NCBI GenBank assembly: GCA_000310025.1
Contig: FN649743.1
Coordinates: forward strand, 1,184,474-1,248,473
Length of the DNA: 64,000 nt
Direction of reading: 5' to 3'
DNA from: Ectocarpus siliculosus
Taxonomy: Eukaryota; Sar; Phaeophyceae; Ectocarpales; Ectocarpaceae
Shown here: positions 44,701 to 55,614 of the stretch, in pieces
Position numbering within the stretch: the stretch's first letter is position 1
Layout: each line of letters starts with the position of its first letter
Translations under genes and position numbers: made by a program
Notes under the pieces: generated by a model
The model's input: only the letters and a program-made list of their open reading frames with translations
Databases searched by the model: none
What the model was told of the DNA's origin: nothing

Positions 44701-44986
44701 ATATTGTGTATACTATGACTCCAGTCAATGAATGCACTGTTAATTGTGTAACCTGTACGATCTCGTCTGCCTCTTCAGCGGGATCGAGCACGTGTTTCGC
44801 CGGCAGCTCCTTCTTTACGGGGCCCACGCGCCTTCGGCTGGCGAAGTCGTCGAGGAGCTCGTGGTATGAACAACTGTCATGTTCAAGCCTCGACAGACGG
44901 TCTAGGATGCATGGTAGCGTGACCTCGCCATCAAGGTCATCGCAACCGGCATGCTGACGAACCCGAACCTCGGCGGTAGCAGCCAT
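26442..44986 (-). CDS. IQ / p25-alpha / B-box-like / WW multidomain protein
   Basis: This is a chain of more than 30 exons. The start is ATG at 44986 (MAATAEVRVRQHAGCDDLDG, exon 44986-44753). Ser/Arg-rich linker exons follow at about 44440-43807 and 43567-42716. IQ exons are at 42472-42313, 41988-41831, 40835-40648 (two IQ), about 40295-40140, 38987-38928, 38087-37992, 37726-37631 and 37168-36972, with an E/R-rich helix at 41392-41222. A p25-alpha domain is split over 36256-36112 and 35426-35343. Then come helical exons (35053-34967, 34804-34674), an IQ exon (34265 to about 34147), a WW domain (33943-33792), three Cys-rich exons (33530-33369, 33041 to about 32853, 32318-32209) and an IQ exon (31122-31023). 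Less certain exons lie near 30.5-30.4, 29.76-29.65, 29.3-29.08, 28.6-28.5 and 27.7-27.53 kb. A second WW-like module precedes the basic C-terminus (RAKKAKKR, stop). At least about 1,800 residues. p25-alpha proteins bind tubulin and track with cilia and IQ motifs bind calmodulin, so a calcium-linked flagellar role is inferred. It could be two genes. Confidence 0.6.
31023..31122 (-). other. IQ motif exon
   Basis: This exon encodes ERAAVRIQARWRGKIGRIEG, a good IQ motif (IQxxxRGxxxR) preceded by a charged helix. It ends at a gtttgt donor after AHLK. It shows that calmodulin-binding sites continue on the C-terminal side of the zinc-binding exons. Confidence 0.7.
32209..33530 (-). other. Three B-box-like Cys/His zinc-binding exons
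   Basis: Three consecutive exons carry paired Cys motifs. Exon 33530-33369: CSVCDVRPVRRMCTSCRDSY, then CEECFQALHGRGKRRAHV and CCVC. Exon 33041 to about 32853: CETCTFKTSTTSAYCDVCFF, then NKHPGLDNLS. Exon 32318-32209: CVECRRYAARWLCDDCEEVY, then CVGCYAFVHRHGTK. The order CxxC, CxxC, CxxC, H...H resembles B-box zinc fingers in tandem. The middle exon continues into a poly-Gly tract from a C-rich run at about 32886-32905. Zinc binding is inferred from spacing. Confidence 0.65.
33792..33943 (-). other. WW domain exon
   Basis: This exon encodes KFIDPTTHLPYWLNATTGVT followed by TWTKPKVFG. The aromatic-x-Asn-xx-Thr-Gly-xx-Thr-Trp-xx-Pro series is the second half of a WW domain, the fold that binds proline-rich peptides. 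The first Trp would have to come from the upstream exon. It ends at a gtaagg donor after SKTEHL. Confidence 0.65.
35343..36256 (-). other. p25-alpha (TPPP) domain split over two exons
   Basis: Exon 36256-36112 encodes LEGRAFNKLFASTPGVFSSS then FLATDVDLVFAR. Exon 35426-35343 continues in phase 0 with VKDKDEKTLTYAQFAAALNV then VAATLFPK. The sequence TDVDLVFARVKxKxxxTLxYxxFxxAL matches the core of the p25-alpha/TPPP family, which binds tubulin and is conserved in flagellated eukaryotes. The domain normally stands alone or at the end of small proteins. Here it sits between IQ exons. I read the match by eye from knowledge of the family. Confidence 0.7.
37730..37763 (-). repeat. Duplicated pyrimidine tract at a 3' splice site
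   Basis: On the minus strand a 17-bp unit (ctttatggcctcttttt) occurs twice in tandem directly before the cag acceptor of the IQ exon 37726-37631. Only the proximal copy is followed by AG. Confidence 0.7.
40238..40279 (-). repeat. Coding microsatellite (ggtgat)n
   Basis: A run of catcac units on the plus strand encodes alternating Gly-Asp followed by Asp-Asp-Asp on the minus strand, just before the IQ motif SAIKIQSIVRRK of the multidomain gene. The acidic run is in frame with the exon. Confidence 0.6.
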
Positions 44987-45313
44987 TGTACATGCTCCTC
45001 GAGAGGGCGCGAAGCGCACTTGTGCAGGCAACAGAGGAACAAGGAACAGGGAATAAGGACCATGAGCTGACCGTGAGACCGTGCAACATTCGTGACTCGT
45101 GACCGGGTGGCCGTTTTTTTTTTGTTCCCTTGACGCTGATTGGCCGAAAAAGTGACAGTCTCAAGCCTCTCGGTTCCCCTCTTCCCTTCTCATGTCGCAC
45201 GTCTCATGTCCTGCAGCATTTGCGAGGGCTCGGTCGGCCTCTTGCTCACGTTTTCACCGTCAAATCACACCACTGCCTGAGTCACCAGATCCCCGTAGGA
45301 GTACCTGTAGAGA
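44987..45313. promoter_or_regulatory. Shared divergent promoter with CCAAT box
   Basis: This interval of 327 bp separates the ATG of the multidomain gene (minus) from the first ATG of the copper ATPase frame (plus). It contains ctgattggccg: attgg at 45139-45143 reads as GGCCAATCAG on the minus strand, a full CCAAT-box consensus, about 153 bp upstream of the minus-strand start. A T-rich run lies next to it at about 45112-45123. A common promoter for both genes is inference from spacing. Confidence 0.5.
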
Positions 45314-48300
45314 ATGCAGATCGTTAGACCTCGTGACCTGTGTACCTCTTTGCTTGTTGCAAGCAGACCTCATCGACACGCGGTACGGCAATGTGCGAGA
45401 AGACCACGCGTACAGTGGTTAAGTGGCGCCGACTCTTACTCCCTGCCCAAGTCAAAAGGGTTGCCCTATCGGTTGCTCCAGCATGCTGGGGGAATCGAGG
45501 TGTCACTTCCAGAGCAACGCCGCTTTTTTTCGCTGAGGGGAGGAGGGAGCGCAGGTGGAATTTCATCGAGGAATGCCCGAGTGGTGATCGATGTGCAAGG
45601 GCTCAAGGTTTGGTGCTACATGGTACATGTAGATACGCCGTTCGGGCGTTGGACTCTGCGCACACGGTTGTAAACATATAACTCCATTTGGTGTTGGGGA
45701 GATATCTATCGAGGGGTCCGATGCCAAAGAAGGACGATTTGTGCTTGAGTACCGGCGAGACCAATCATAATGCTTGGTTTGAACGCAAGCAAGTTTGGCA
45801 TTCCCCGTGCAAGTTGAACGCGTCTGTTTACTCTCCCCAGTCTTACGAGTTAGTGCCTGCGTGCCAGCCGCCAACCTCACGTTTTCGTATTTCTGTGCAC
45901 CACGCCTTGCAATATGCACACCAAGTGATGTACACCACCATTCTTCACGTTTTGTAGTGTATTCGACGTGTTTGCACTACTGCTGTGCCATGGTGTGCGG
46001 TGGAGTTCCATGGCGTCCTACGATGTGCCGTCACGATGTGCCATGGTGTGCCGTGGTGTCCCATGGCGTCCCATGGCACGGTCCATCGACCTGTCCATAC
46101 TTTGTCCAAATAGTATATATGGTACGGTTGGGAGTGTCTTGGATGATTTCACATCGCATTCGGCGTGATCCGATCCTGCACCTTACGTCGTGAGTCCCGT
46201 TCAAATCTCTGGAGTGTTCATCTGCCCTGTCCCGCAAGAAATCAAGGACAAAAGAGGACACCCACGTACATATCGCCATTATTTCTAACGAATCCTACTC
46301 CAACGTTCTGCCGGTTGCAGTGCGGAGGGTGTGTGTCGAGGGGAGAGGCGGCTTTGAAGGGGGTGCCAGGTGTGGGAGAGGCCACCATCAACCTAGCAAC
46401 AGGCACCGCCACTGTTTCACTATCCGGTAAGAAATATGTCGCAGGTCAAATACTGTCGGTTCGAACAAAATGATGATGTGCGCCAGCACTGCTTTCAGAA
46501 TTGAATAAGCCCTTAGCAGTGGCACGCGGCCTTGTTGGAGTTGGAGGTCAGACGAGGCTGCTCAAATGGCTAGTTTCGTGCTGCACGCACGCACTCGGAA
46601 GTTTTCGAAGAATGACTCGAGGATTTTCACGCCGTCACTTCATTTATGTTGCGCCTTAAGGTGCCACAGATGGAGGAGGAACCCCCGTCGCCACTCCAGC
46701 GGATCTCGTAGCAGCCCTCGCTTCACAAGGATATGCCTCCGAAGTCGTGCGGATCATCTCGGACCTGGAAACTGGGAACCAGCAAAGCGTATCGAGAGGG
46801 GAAGAGAGGTGCGGCCTGACCCTGAATGCCATAACATCCGCGCTTGTCCGAAATACGAGAAGATGAATAATTTCAGTTCAGTTGGTGGTGGTGGTGGTAT
46901 GCGAAGACTAAAGCAACGTCCGTCATAACTGTTTTTTGTCTCCGCCCGTCTGTATGCGTCGGAACAAATCTCATGCAGTGAACATCCTCACGACAGCATT
47001 CTCTCTTCCTCTTTCTTGTCTTTTTTGTATCTCTTTTTGATCCATGTTGTGCACAAGACCTTCCCATACCTTTTCGGCAGCGGTTCGTGGATGCGACAGT
47101 AAACCAGCCCCGAGCCAACCGATCAGTAGCTTTACCCTATTTTGTCCTTTGCATACATCTCCCTCGTTGCCGCTATGCAGTATGCGCCTTCCCCCCGCCT
47201 TCTCTGCCACGACAGGGAAGCCATCACGCCTGCACAGCGCCACGAGCGGGAAGCAGCGGAATCCCGACGGCGTGTCCAACTAAGCATCCTTCTCCTTGCA
47301 GTCTCTGCTACGGCGCACCTCGGACATCACGCTCATCACCTGCTTCCACTGGGGCATGTCCCGTTCTTCTCGTTGTTGCCAGCGGGGTGGTTCGATTGGC
47401 TTCAGGCCGGGGTTGCCACCGCAGCGTTGGTTGGGCCGGGTAGGTCGTGGGCACGCATACTTGCACCTTGTGTACTTGTTGGGGGCGGGCTGTCGCTCCG
47501 GTAGTAGAACAACGACCAGGGCCCTTTGAGATATTGTTGTACAGTGCGATTTGATTCTCCTCTGTTTCGCGTAGGATTGTCATGTGTTTGGCTGGAAAGA
47601 ACTGCAAGAACCCATGGAGTGTTGACGTCATGCATATACCAGTCCACCCGTCGCCCCTTCACCCCACCATCGCGCTGACCGGCTGTTGAAACAGGATCGA
47701 ATCTTATCAAGTCGGGATTGGCATCGCTACGACGGTTGTCCCCCGACATGAACTCCCTAGTGTCGACGGGAGTACTAGCGGTGTACCTGTCTTCATTGGT
47801 CTCGTTACTGAAGCCATCTCTCGGACTAACGGCGACATTCCACGAACCGGTACGCAACCGTTTTGAGACAAAGCTTAAGTAGTCGAAATGGGGAGGATTT
47901 CAGGGGCACCGCAGCAGAGGTTTTGGCCACTGTGGCCAGGTTGGTGTGGTGCAGACATCAAAGATTTCTCTCCACCCCATGATTTTCCTCGACCACAAGC
48001 TCCATGTTGTTCGTTTAAGGTTATCTCGTTGTTTCGAACAGCTTCAAGTATTCTAGTAATATTCCGGGGCACAACATATCCTATTCTTTGGTTCAAGCTA
48101 GCGACCGCTTGCGAGGATCGTCCGCGTCTGGGTGCCCTAGTACAGCGGCGAAAGACGCATGTAGGATGCTGATCACCTGTTACCTACCCAATAAAAGCAT
48201 TTTTTCGAAGAGATATTTCTTTCGTTCCCGAAGTCTTTTTGGATCCGTACACCTGTGTCGCGCTTTCGGTTTCGATAGGTGATGTTGCTTGGAGCTGTTC

Positions 48301-51300
48301 TTCTCGGCAGGAGCTTGGAAGCCAGGCAGCGGCTAAAAGCCGCGAGGGGGCTGCAGAGTCTCTTCGACATCAGGCCCGACAAGGTGGATAGGACAAAGTA
48401 AAGGCGGACGACGTCATCCAAGTGGTTGGATAGCCTACCAACGCCATTGGTAGCAACCTCAATATCATTAAGATGCCAGCGAGAGTAAAATGTTGAAAGT
48501 ACGGATACGAGGTCCGGTAGGATGGTTGGCTGTTTTTTCTTTGCCCCCCCTCAACAGCAAGTCGGGGTCGAACGTATACGCTAGTGTTTGTTAAAATTGC
48601 TTCCTCAATATGGTTCAAGTTTGCTTCATTTGGTTGAGTCGTGTGCCTGATTGAACAATACTATCACGTACGCTGACCTCAATAGGTACTCTACGACAGC
48701 GGTCGTGGTGAGACGAGAACATGACATCATGATAGACATTTTCCTTTCCCCCCCCAGCCTTCTCTCCCTCTTCTTCTCGTAGCTTCCCAACCGCAAAATT
48801 GCCGCTTTCCAGCAGGCCGAAGTCTCAACCTCTGAGCTTCGCCAACCACAAACACATCTCTTTGTGCTCACTCGTTTGTGCGTTTCGTCCATCTTGCCTC
48901 CATAAACTTATCCCTGCGGGGCAGGCACGAACCGTCGACGCCGGCGGCAGAGTGAAGGATATCCCAGCGTCAAGGGTACGCGTTGGTGAGGCGTGATGGT
49001 CGTGATTGTTGCAGCAGGGGATAGAGTCTCCGGGACCTGTCTGCTGTTTACGCCACGCGCGTCCACCCTTGTACAGAAGATAACCCTCGCGTCGTCGTGA
49101 AACGTGTCTTATATCTCGTACAACTGAAAGTAGCGTGGCTTACTGTGTCTGTGTACGGTGGGTGCCATCACCCGGTGCACCGCATTCGACTCTCTGACTC
49201 TCCGCCCTAGAATATTTTCGGTTTCGACCACTCTTTTGCGTCCTGGACCCAAACCACCCCTCAACGATAATGCTGAAACGTACTTTGCAAGCCGCTGCAG
49301 ACGGCATGATAGCGCCCTCCGTTTCGTTTAGTGACTACTCAACCAACCTTAATCTAACCAGCCAATGAAATGGTGCGCATATATTTGGTAGAATTGCCAA
49401 CCGGTATGGTGTTTGCTGCGGCTTTCACAGGTGACACGGTAGAGGTGCTCCCAAGCGATCGATTTTCGGTGGACGGCGTGATTCTCGAAGGCCGGACTGC
49501 GGCTGATGAGTCCTCTCTGACAGGTGGATGTCCGATCTCTGGTTCCTAGCCAAGTTTTCCTTCTTCTGTTTTTGGTTTCCTCAACGCGCACTGCTGTTGA
49601 TATTCAATTGTTCTATTGTGCAGGATGGTGGTCACGTCGCATTCTCGATCATCTTTCCGTCGAACGTTGGGTGTCTAGACTGTATACTCTACTCTGCAAA
49701 AAGCCTACAAAAAGGTCGTTTTGGCTGCTGCTTCGCATGCGTTCTGCCACAGGAGAGCCGATCCCTGTTCCAAAGGGGCCTGGAGACGCAGTGAGGGCGG
49801 GAACCCTGAGCATGGGTGACGGCGGTGCCGTAAGGGTGAGGGCCACGGCTACCGGAGCGCAGAGCGTGCTTGCTTCGGTGATCGCCCTCGTCGAGGATGC
49901 CCAGGTGTGTTGTCGGTTGTGGGCTGTCGTTTGATTGGCTGTGCTAGCTAGCTGTTGGTGCGGGCGTTTGTGCGTCGTTCGTGAGGTGAATTGAGGCGAA
50001 TTGATGGGATTTGGGTGGGCTGTATTTCGGACGGCCGTAAACCAATCTGTTTCGTTTGTCCACGGCGTTTTCGCTGCTGTTCTCCTTGTGGCGTGTCGTG
50101 TACATCCAGGCGTACCCGCCCTGCATCTATTTCTGTCAAGCGCACAACAACGTGGGACTACTACTCGAGCAGACGGATGATAGGATTTTCACGAACCACA
50201 CAACACATACCCGTCAAGTTAGTCGACCCACACCTCCCCCGTCTCCTTCCTTCCCCACGAAAACGAGTCCTCCATCGAAACTCCGCTCACGGGCATGCTG
50301 ACCGTGGAAACGGCACTGATGATGACGACGACCAAACGAAAAACCACCATTATCACACCATTATTCAGGCCCGCAAGGTCCCCGTGCAGCAGCTCGCGGA
50401 CAGGATCGCCGGGAAACTCACCTGGGTCGTCTTCGCCGCATCGGCATCGACGCTCGTCTTCTGGGGTGCCTTGTCTCCGTCCCTCTTGGGCCTTGCAGCA
50501 GGGCCGGCGGCGGCGGCATCTACGGCAACACCGTCGTATCCGGCTCTTGCTGAGGCTCTCGCAGGGGGCTCCCCGTGGGTCCTTGGGTTGCGCCTAGCGG
50601 TGGACGTTTGCCTCGTGGCATGCCCTTGCAGTTTGGGCTTGGCGACACCTACTGCGATCATGGTAAGCAAGGGGCATTGGAGAGGTGGGTTTTAGGCAGC
50701 TGCGATAGGGCGGTGAGGTATGTGAGTCTATTCACGATCATTGAACCTCAAACATGTGCTCTTTTGCACAGGGATGCAATAGCATACTGGGGATAATTTG
50801 TTTTGACGTACCCGCTTCGTCTGGATGTTTTTCTGGAGGAGCATGAGGTCTTATGCCAGTGTTAGTTTCGTCCCTTGCGTTTCAGTTAATCTGTACCATT
50901 GCGTCCATGCAAGGGGCACAGGCATCTTGCGAGATAATGGCATCGATCGACAGTTGCAACAAACCTCTACAGGTCCTGGGAATCATCTGCACGCAAACTT
51001 TGCAGCAACTGAAATATCGCCTCTGCTAGCCCCTCGGCTGATTTCGCAGTCTACACACCGATTACTTGGTGCATGCAGTTGATTTGGTCTTTGGTGGTGC
51101 TCAAACAAGGGTCTTTCATGTTAACACCCCAGGTGGGGACTGGCGTGGCCGCAGAACGCGGACTTCTTCTCAAAGGCGCAGACGTCCTAGAGACAGCGAG
51201 GAAGGTGAGTTTTTGTACAGTATTCTTTCACTCCGTGCTTCGGTGCGGTGCGGTAGTGTAGCGCAGACTGGTTCGACCCTCTCACTCGCTTATGGTCGAT

Positions 51301-54300
51301 CAAGGTTATGAACTACAGTTCAAACTTCGTTTGGGAATCCCGCGTTGTTCCCGCTATTACCGCATCTACTCTTGGATTGTATGTAATGTAACGGGCGTAT
51401 CGCGGGTGTGTGGTACAATATACGTATGACAAAACGTGACAGTCCGTATCCAGTTTGAAGATTATTGTTTTAATTCTTCCCGTCGGACGGGCTCAACGCT
51501 CCTAGCTGAGTGCGAAAGTTGCGGGGCGTTCTACTCGTATTTCCTAGACTAGTCTCCATAAATGCTTTTGCGCCGGTTTACATACCGTATGCAAGACACA
51601 AGAAAACACCCCCCGGCGATGGCGTTTGGGATTACAAAAAAGAAATCACTGGGTGGGTGTGTATTGTGTGTGTGGGTATGGTATCTTATGTTGACCTGTT
51701 CCTTGATCTGAGAATAGGTGTAATGTTCTATGTCAATGTTAGCAATATTACCTATGGGTGTGGTAATTGTTTGTGAGGGTGTTGTTTTATCTGATGTGGG
51801 TGTGTTGTCTTTGTGTCGTATGCTATACGGCGGTAGTTTCGCCTGTTTCTGACGGCCGACTTTCGCTCGTGTTGGCGTCGGTCGTGCTGCGCAGGTGACC
51901 ACTGTGGTGTTCGACAAGACGGGCACGCTCACTCTCGGAAGGCCTTCCATCACCGGTGTGGTTAGTCTGGACCGGGAATGGGACAAAGGGAGGGTAAGCT
52001 TTTGGATGATATAGTATTGTGTGGTCTTGGTGTGGTTGCGTTCGGCTGGTGAACTTCCACATGCTGCTTTGCGTTAGCACCGAACCGGTTGACACCATGA
52101 GATACCGTGCACTGGACTCCGAACGAGTTCACTCTCTCGCTGGTTGGCCGCATTCGATGCAGGTTGCAGAGAACGGACGGTGTCCCGTTGAGATATGATG
52201 ATGACGTTGTGCGTTACCAGCTGTGAAATGCAACATGCCTTTGTTTGTGTGTCTTTAACCCCCCCCCCGGCCTGGCTTGGAAGATACGATCGAAACAGTC
52301 GCCCAACCAAAAGCGAACGTCAATGGTTGAGCTTCGCGACGTCGCTCCCCTCCCCACTCCGTCAGTGCGGCTGTGCGTATATCGGAAACTTAGTGGTCTC
52401 AATGGACTCGGCTACCACGAGCTGTTGTCTTGCCACAAAAGCACGCCGTGATCGAGGAGGGTTTGTAAGCTAAGGCGGAACGGCAGTAAGATTGTAGGTC
52501 CCCTTTGGTGCCCCGCATCCCTGTTGTCCCGTCTTGACACGGACAGATCCTGGAGGTGGCGGCGGCGGTAGAGAGAGGCTGCCGGCATCCCCTGGCAGAG
52601 GCCGTGGTACTGGCTGCGCGAAAGGAGACGCTCGGGGAAGCATCTCACCTAGAAGCGGAGGATCTTCGGACCGTGCCCGGTATGGGTGCTAGCGCACGGG
52701 TGGGTACTCTGCAATCGATTTTCATGCAACTCCCACCGAAACGTTGTTGTGTCAGCGCAAAGGCACCCAGGTGAATGAGGCACATTTGGCAAATACGGGC
52801 CGTTGGTTGTGGTCCTTCCGCCGACCGCGCTTGGTTGGACCAAAGCTCGAACACACCACGCGACGCCAAACCAACGGACACCCACCCATGAAATATGTAC
52901 GCGCGCGTGCATTACGTCGCCTGCATCGAAAACTGTGTGAAACGAGTTTTAGTTCAGATCAACGAAAAAGCGCCCATTGGTGGTTGTTGAATCCCCCCCC
53001 CTTCTTGGCCCTAAGGTGAAGCTTGGCGGCGGGGGCGACGACAGAACGAGCGCTGTCCACGTGGGCAGTCCCAGGTACATGAGGGAGGCCGGGTTCTTCA
53101 CCAGTTCGCATCGCGATGCTTCTTCCTCTAGGCTTGATCCTGTCGTTCGACGGCTTCTGTCTGACGACGACACCGAAGCTGGTGCTGGTGCTGGTGCTGG
53201 TGCTGGTGCTGGTGCTGATGCTGATGCTGATGTCGGTGTCGGCGTCGGTGTTGTTGGGGAGCCCGAAAGCGACCGCAAGGAGTCAAGCGCTGCTCTATTG
53301 GTGAGCGTTTTTTGGTGATATGCAAGATAGATGTGGGGAGACACGATACGACGCAGTGGCTGGCGTCTCCCACGGTGCAGTCCCTCCGAAACTTTGCCTT
53401 CGCATCCATGTGTAGTGCTGTCCACTATTTTTCGTCTTCGACTAAATCGACTCGATTCGACTCAATCCCGTGAGGCGCCCGCCAACACTCGTGCAGTTCG
53501 AAGCACATGCATTGTCTCGAAGGCGTCCAGCATTCCTCCCTTCCATCGTGAAGAGAGCTTCCTCGCATCAAGCCAGATTCTTCCGACGATGACGTCGCTG
53601 ACCGCACGAAGACAGCATGCATCGGGCGTTTGGTTTCTTCACACAGCAGCCGCACAACGGGGGCCCTCTGCCGCTCCTTGCTCTTCTTCTCCACGCAACA
53701 AACGCACTCCCCTTTGCACCCGGCCCCTGTCTTTCCTCCCCTCGCTCCCAAACCGACCAGCACGACGTTTCGCAGCGCCTGGCAGACGGACAAAACACGG
53801 TGGTGGTGGTCGCTGTGAACGGCCGACCCGTCGGCCTGCTGTTTGCGGCGGATTCCATCCGTCCGGCCGCCTCCGATGCTGTGGCTTCCCTCGCTGAACG
53901 GGGTCTCAGCGTGAGGATAGCGAGTGGCGACCGACGGGAGGCCGTGTGGGCGGCGGCCGCGGCGGCTGGGGTACCGCAGGAGGCGGCAAGCTGGGGGGCG
54001 GCTCCAGGTGAAAGCCGGGGCGTATCGCCGACGTTGATGGACGTGTTGGGATGAGGTGCTGTTGTTTTTGCAAGGACCACTCGTCAAGGCCGTTGGCGTT
54101 TTGTTGCTTTAACTCCGGGAGATGAAGGAGTACGGCGTTGCCTACACGTGTCTTGGCAGATGGGTTGTATTGGTAGCTGCTGCTGTAGTCCCCCGTCACT
54201 CGGTTGCAATTTAAGTTGGTAGAGACGATGTTTCTGCGTTTTTTTAGCTGTTATGGTATGTGTTGAGAGTTACTCCATTGTCGGCTCCCGAGATGTTTGT

Positions 54301-55324
54301 CCTCTCTAGCAGAGCATGAGTCCTCCAAACGAAACGATCAACCAACGCCCCCGATCCCGCCGTGTTGGTTCTTAGTTTCCTCCGCCCGCATCACCGCTCC
54401 CCGCCTTACTTCCAGCGTGCGCGTCCATATACAAACAACCACGATGATACCGGAACATTACTTTACGCGTTCTGATGCAGTGGATAAGGTCTCCCTGGTG
54501 AGATCATTGCAGGCTCGGGGTGAGGTGGTCATGCTTGTCGGCGACGGCGTTAACGACTCTCCGGCTCTGGCCGCGGCGGATGTTGGTGTCGCGCTGCGGG
54601 CCGGGACGGGGCAGGCGATGGAAACCGCCGATGTCGTGCTCATGCGGGATGACGTTTGCGGCGCAGGAACCGCGATCGATGTCAGCCAGCTGACTATGCG
54701 GAAGGTGCTGCATAGTGATTGTCTGTCCGAGTGAGAATTCGGTGGTGTGCATGTAGCGGCGGAAAGTTTAGGGATGTCTCACACTTGATGCGGGCATACA
54801 GCAGTGTTGCCTGTCATCTTCTGCGCTCCTCATTGACGGGTAAGGGGGGGGCGAACACAACTGCGGTTGTTGTCGCTCACAATTTCGGTTTTTGCTGGTC
54901 ATGTTCAGAACCTATGAGGCAGGCAGGTGCCTACCGCTCTTCTTGCCGTAACTAGCTGCACCGCGGTTTTTGTAAACTTTCTTGGTCGATATATTGTAGT
55001 CGCTTGAGAGCAAACTACACGTGATGATATATCCCTCTCCACGATTCCCATTGGTTTCCGTTGCACCGTGCGGTTTCATGTCGTCAACAGGTGCGCGAGA
55101 ACCTCGCGTGGTCGCTGGGGTACAACGTCTTGGCGATACCGCTAGCGGCCGGCGCCTTTCTTCCTGGCTGGGGCGTCATGCTGTCGCCCGCACTTGCGGG
55201 GGCAATCATGAGCTGTAGCTCGGTGGCCGTCGTGACGAACTCGCTCTTGTTGAGAAGGACGCTTGCGCGAGAACTCAACACGAAGAGGAAGAGGAAGAGG
55301 GGGGGATGGATAACCTCCAAGTAG
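45314..55324 (+). CDS. Copper-transporting P1B-type ATPase, plastid PAA1/PAA2 type
   Basis: P1B-1 ATPases use ATP to move Cu+ across membranes; PAA-type members feed chloroplast plastocyanin and superoxide dismutase. Seventeen exons, all phase-consistent: 45314-45607, 46321-46426, 46670-46808, 47216-47439, 47695-47849, 48279-48383, 48925-48985, 49431-49523, 49753-49904, 50369-50662, 51133-51204, 51895-51993, 52547-52699, 53016-53300, 53776-54007, 54481-54704, 55091-55324. They give 973 residues, close to plant PAA1. Features in order: presequence ending RFFSLRGGGSAGG; HMA domain VVIDVQGLKCGGC (exons 1-2); membrane helices (exons 4-6, with SPDMNSLVSTG and VMLLGAVLLGRSLEA); actuator DESSLTGEPIPVPKG; CPCSLGLATPTA in the ion path; DKTGTLT phosphorylation site; RHPLAEAV and PGMGASA nucleotide-binding sites; VGDGVNDSPAL hinge; final helices GYNVLAIPLAAG and LSPALAGAIMS. 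CPCA is CPCS here. The start is uncertain: the N-terminus is not an obvious bipartite plastid leader. Confidence 0.93.
45985..46080 (+). repeat. Minisatellite (ccatggtgtgc-like) in ATPase intron 1
   Basis: About eight imperfect copies of a 10-11-bp unit (ccatggtgtgc, ccatggcgtc, acgatgtgcc) lie in intron 1. They are variable in sequence and non-coding, since no exon junction overlaps them. Confidence 0.65.
53178..53250 (+). repeat. In-frame (ggtgct)n repeat in ATPase exon 14
   Basis: Hexanucleotide repeats encode about five Ala-Gly pairs, then Ala-Asp pairs, then Val-Gly pairs, directly after RRLLSDDDTE. The run lies in the nucleotide-binding domain, in a segment that is a variable loop in this family. 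The exon stays open and phase 0 at both ends, so the repeat is translated. Confidence 0.75.
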
Positions 55325-55614
55325 CTCCCCTTTGCTTGTGCATTTTTCCGCTCAGCGAGCTTGGCGGATTCGATTGGTGCAGGAACTGCAACGAAATGGC
55401 CACAGAGCAGATTTGCCAATGCTGAAGCTATGATGCGATCTTGAAACTCGAGGCAAATGTTGGTAACGTTTACGTTGTTGGCATTCGTGTACGCCGACAG
55501 GCATACACCGCTATCACACGGACGGACTAAAACAGGCTCTTTGCAGTGGCTTCCTCTAGGAAGTGGAGGGGACGTTCGGGCCGAACCCGTCCCTGCTGCG
55601 ACCAATCGTTTGGT
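55325..55614. other. Convergent intergenic region
   Basis: This stretch of 290 bp between the stop codons of the copper ATPase (plus) and the SMYD gene (minus) holds both 3' UTRs. No other feature is seen. Confidence 0.6.

Noticed and set aside
48173-48421. Minus-strand ORFs across the ATPase exons
   Set aside because: They are antisense shadows of the exon encoding VMLLGAVLLGRSLEA and neighbouring intron sequence.
53128-53409. His-Gln repeat protein on the minus strand
   Set aside because: This is the antisense reading of the translated (ggtgct)n repeat in ATPase exon 14. The plus-strand frame has matching splice phases on both sides.
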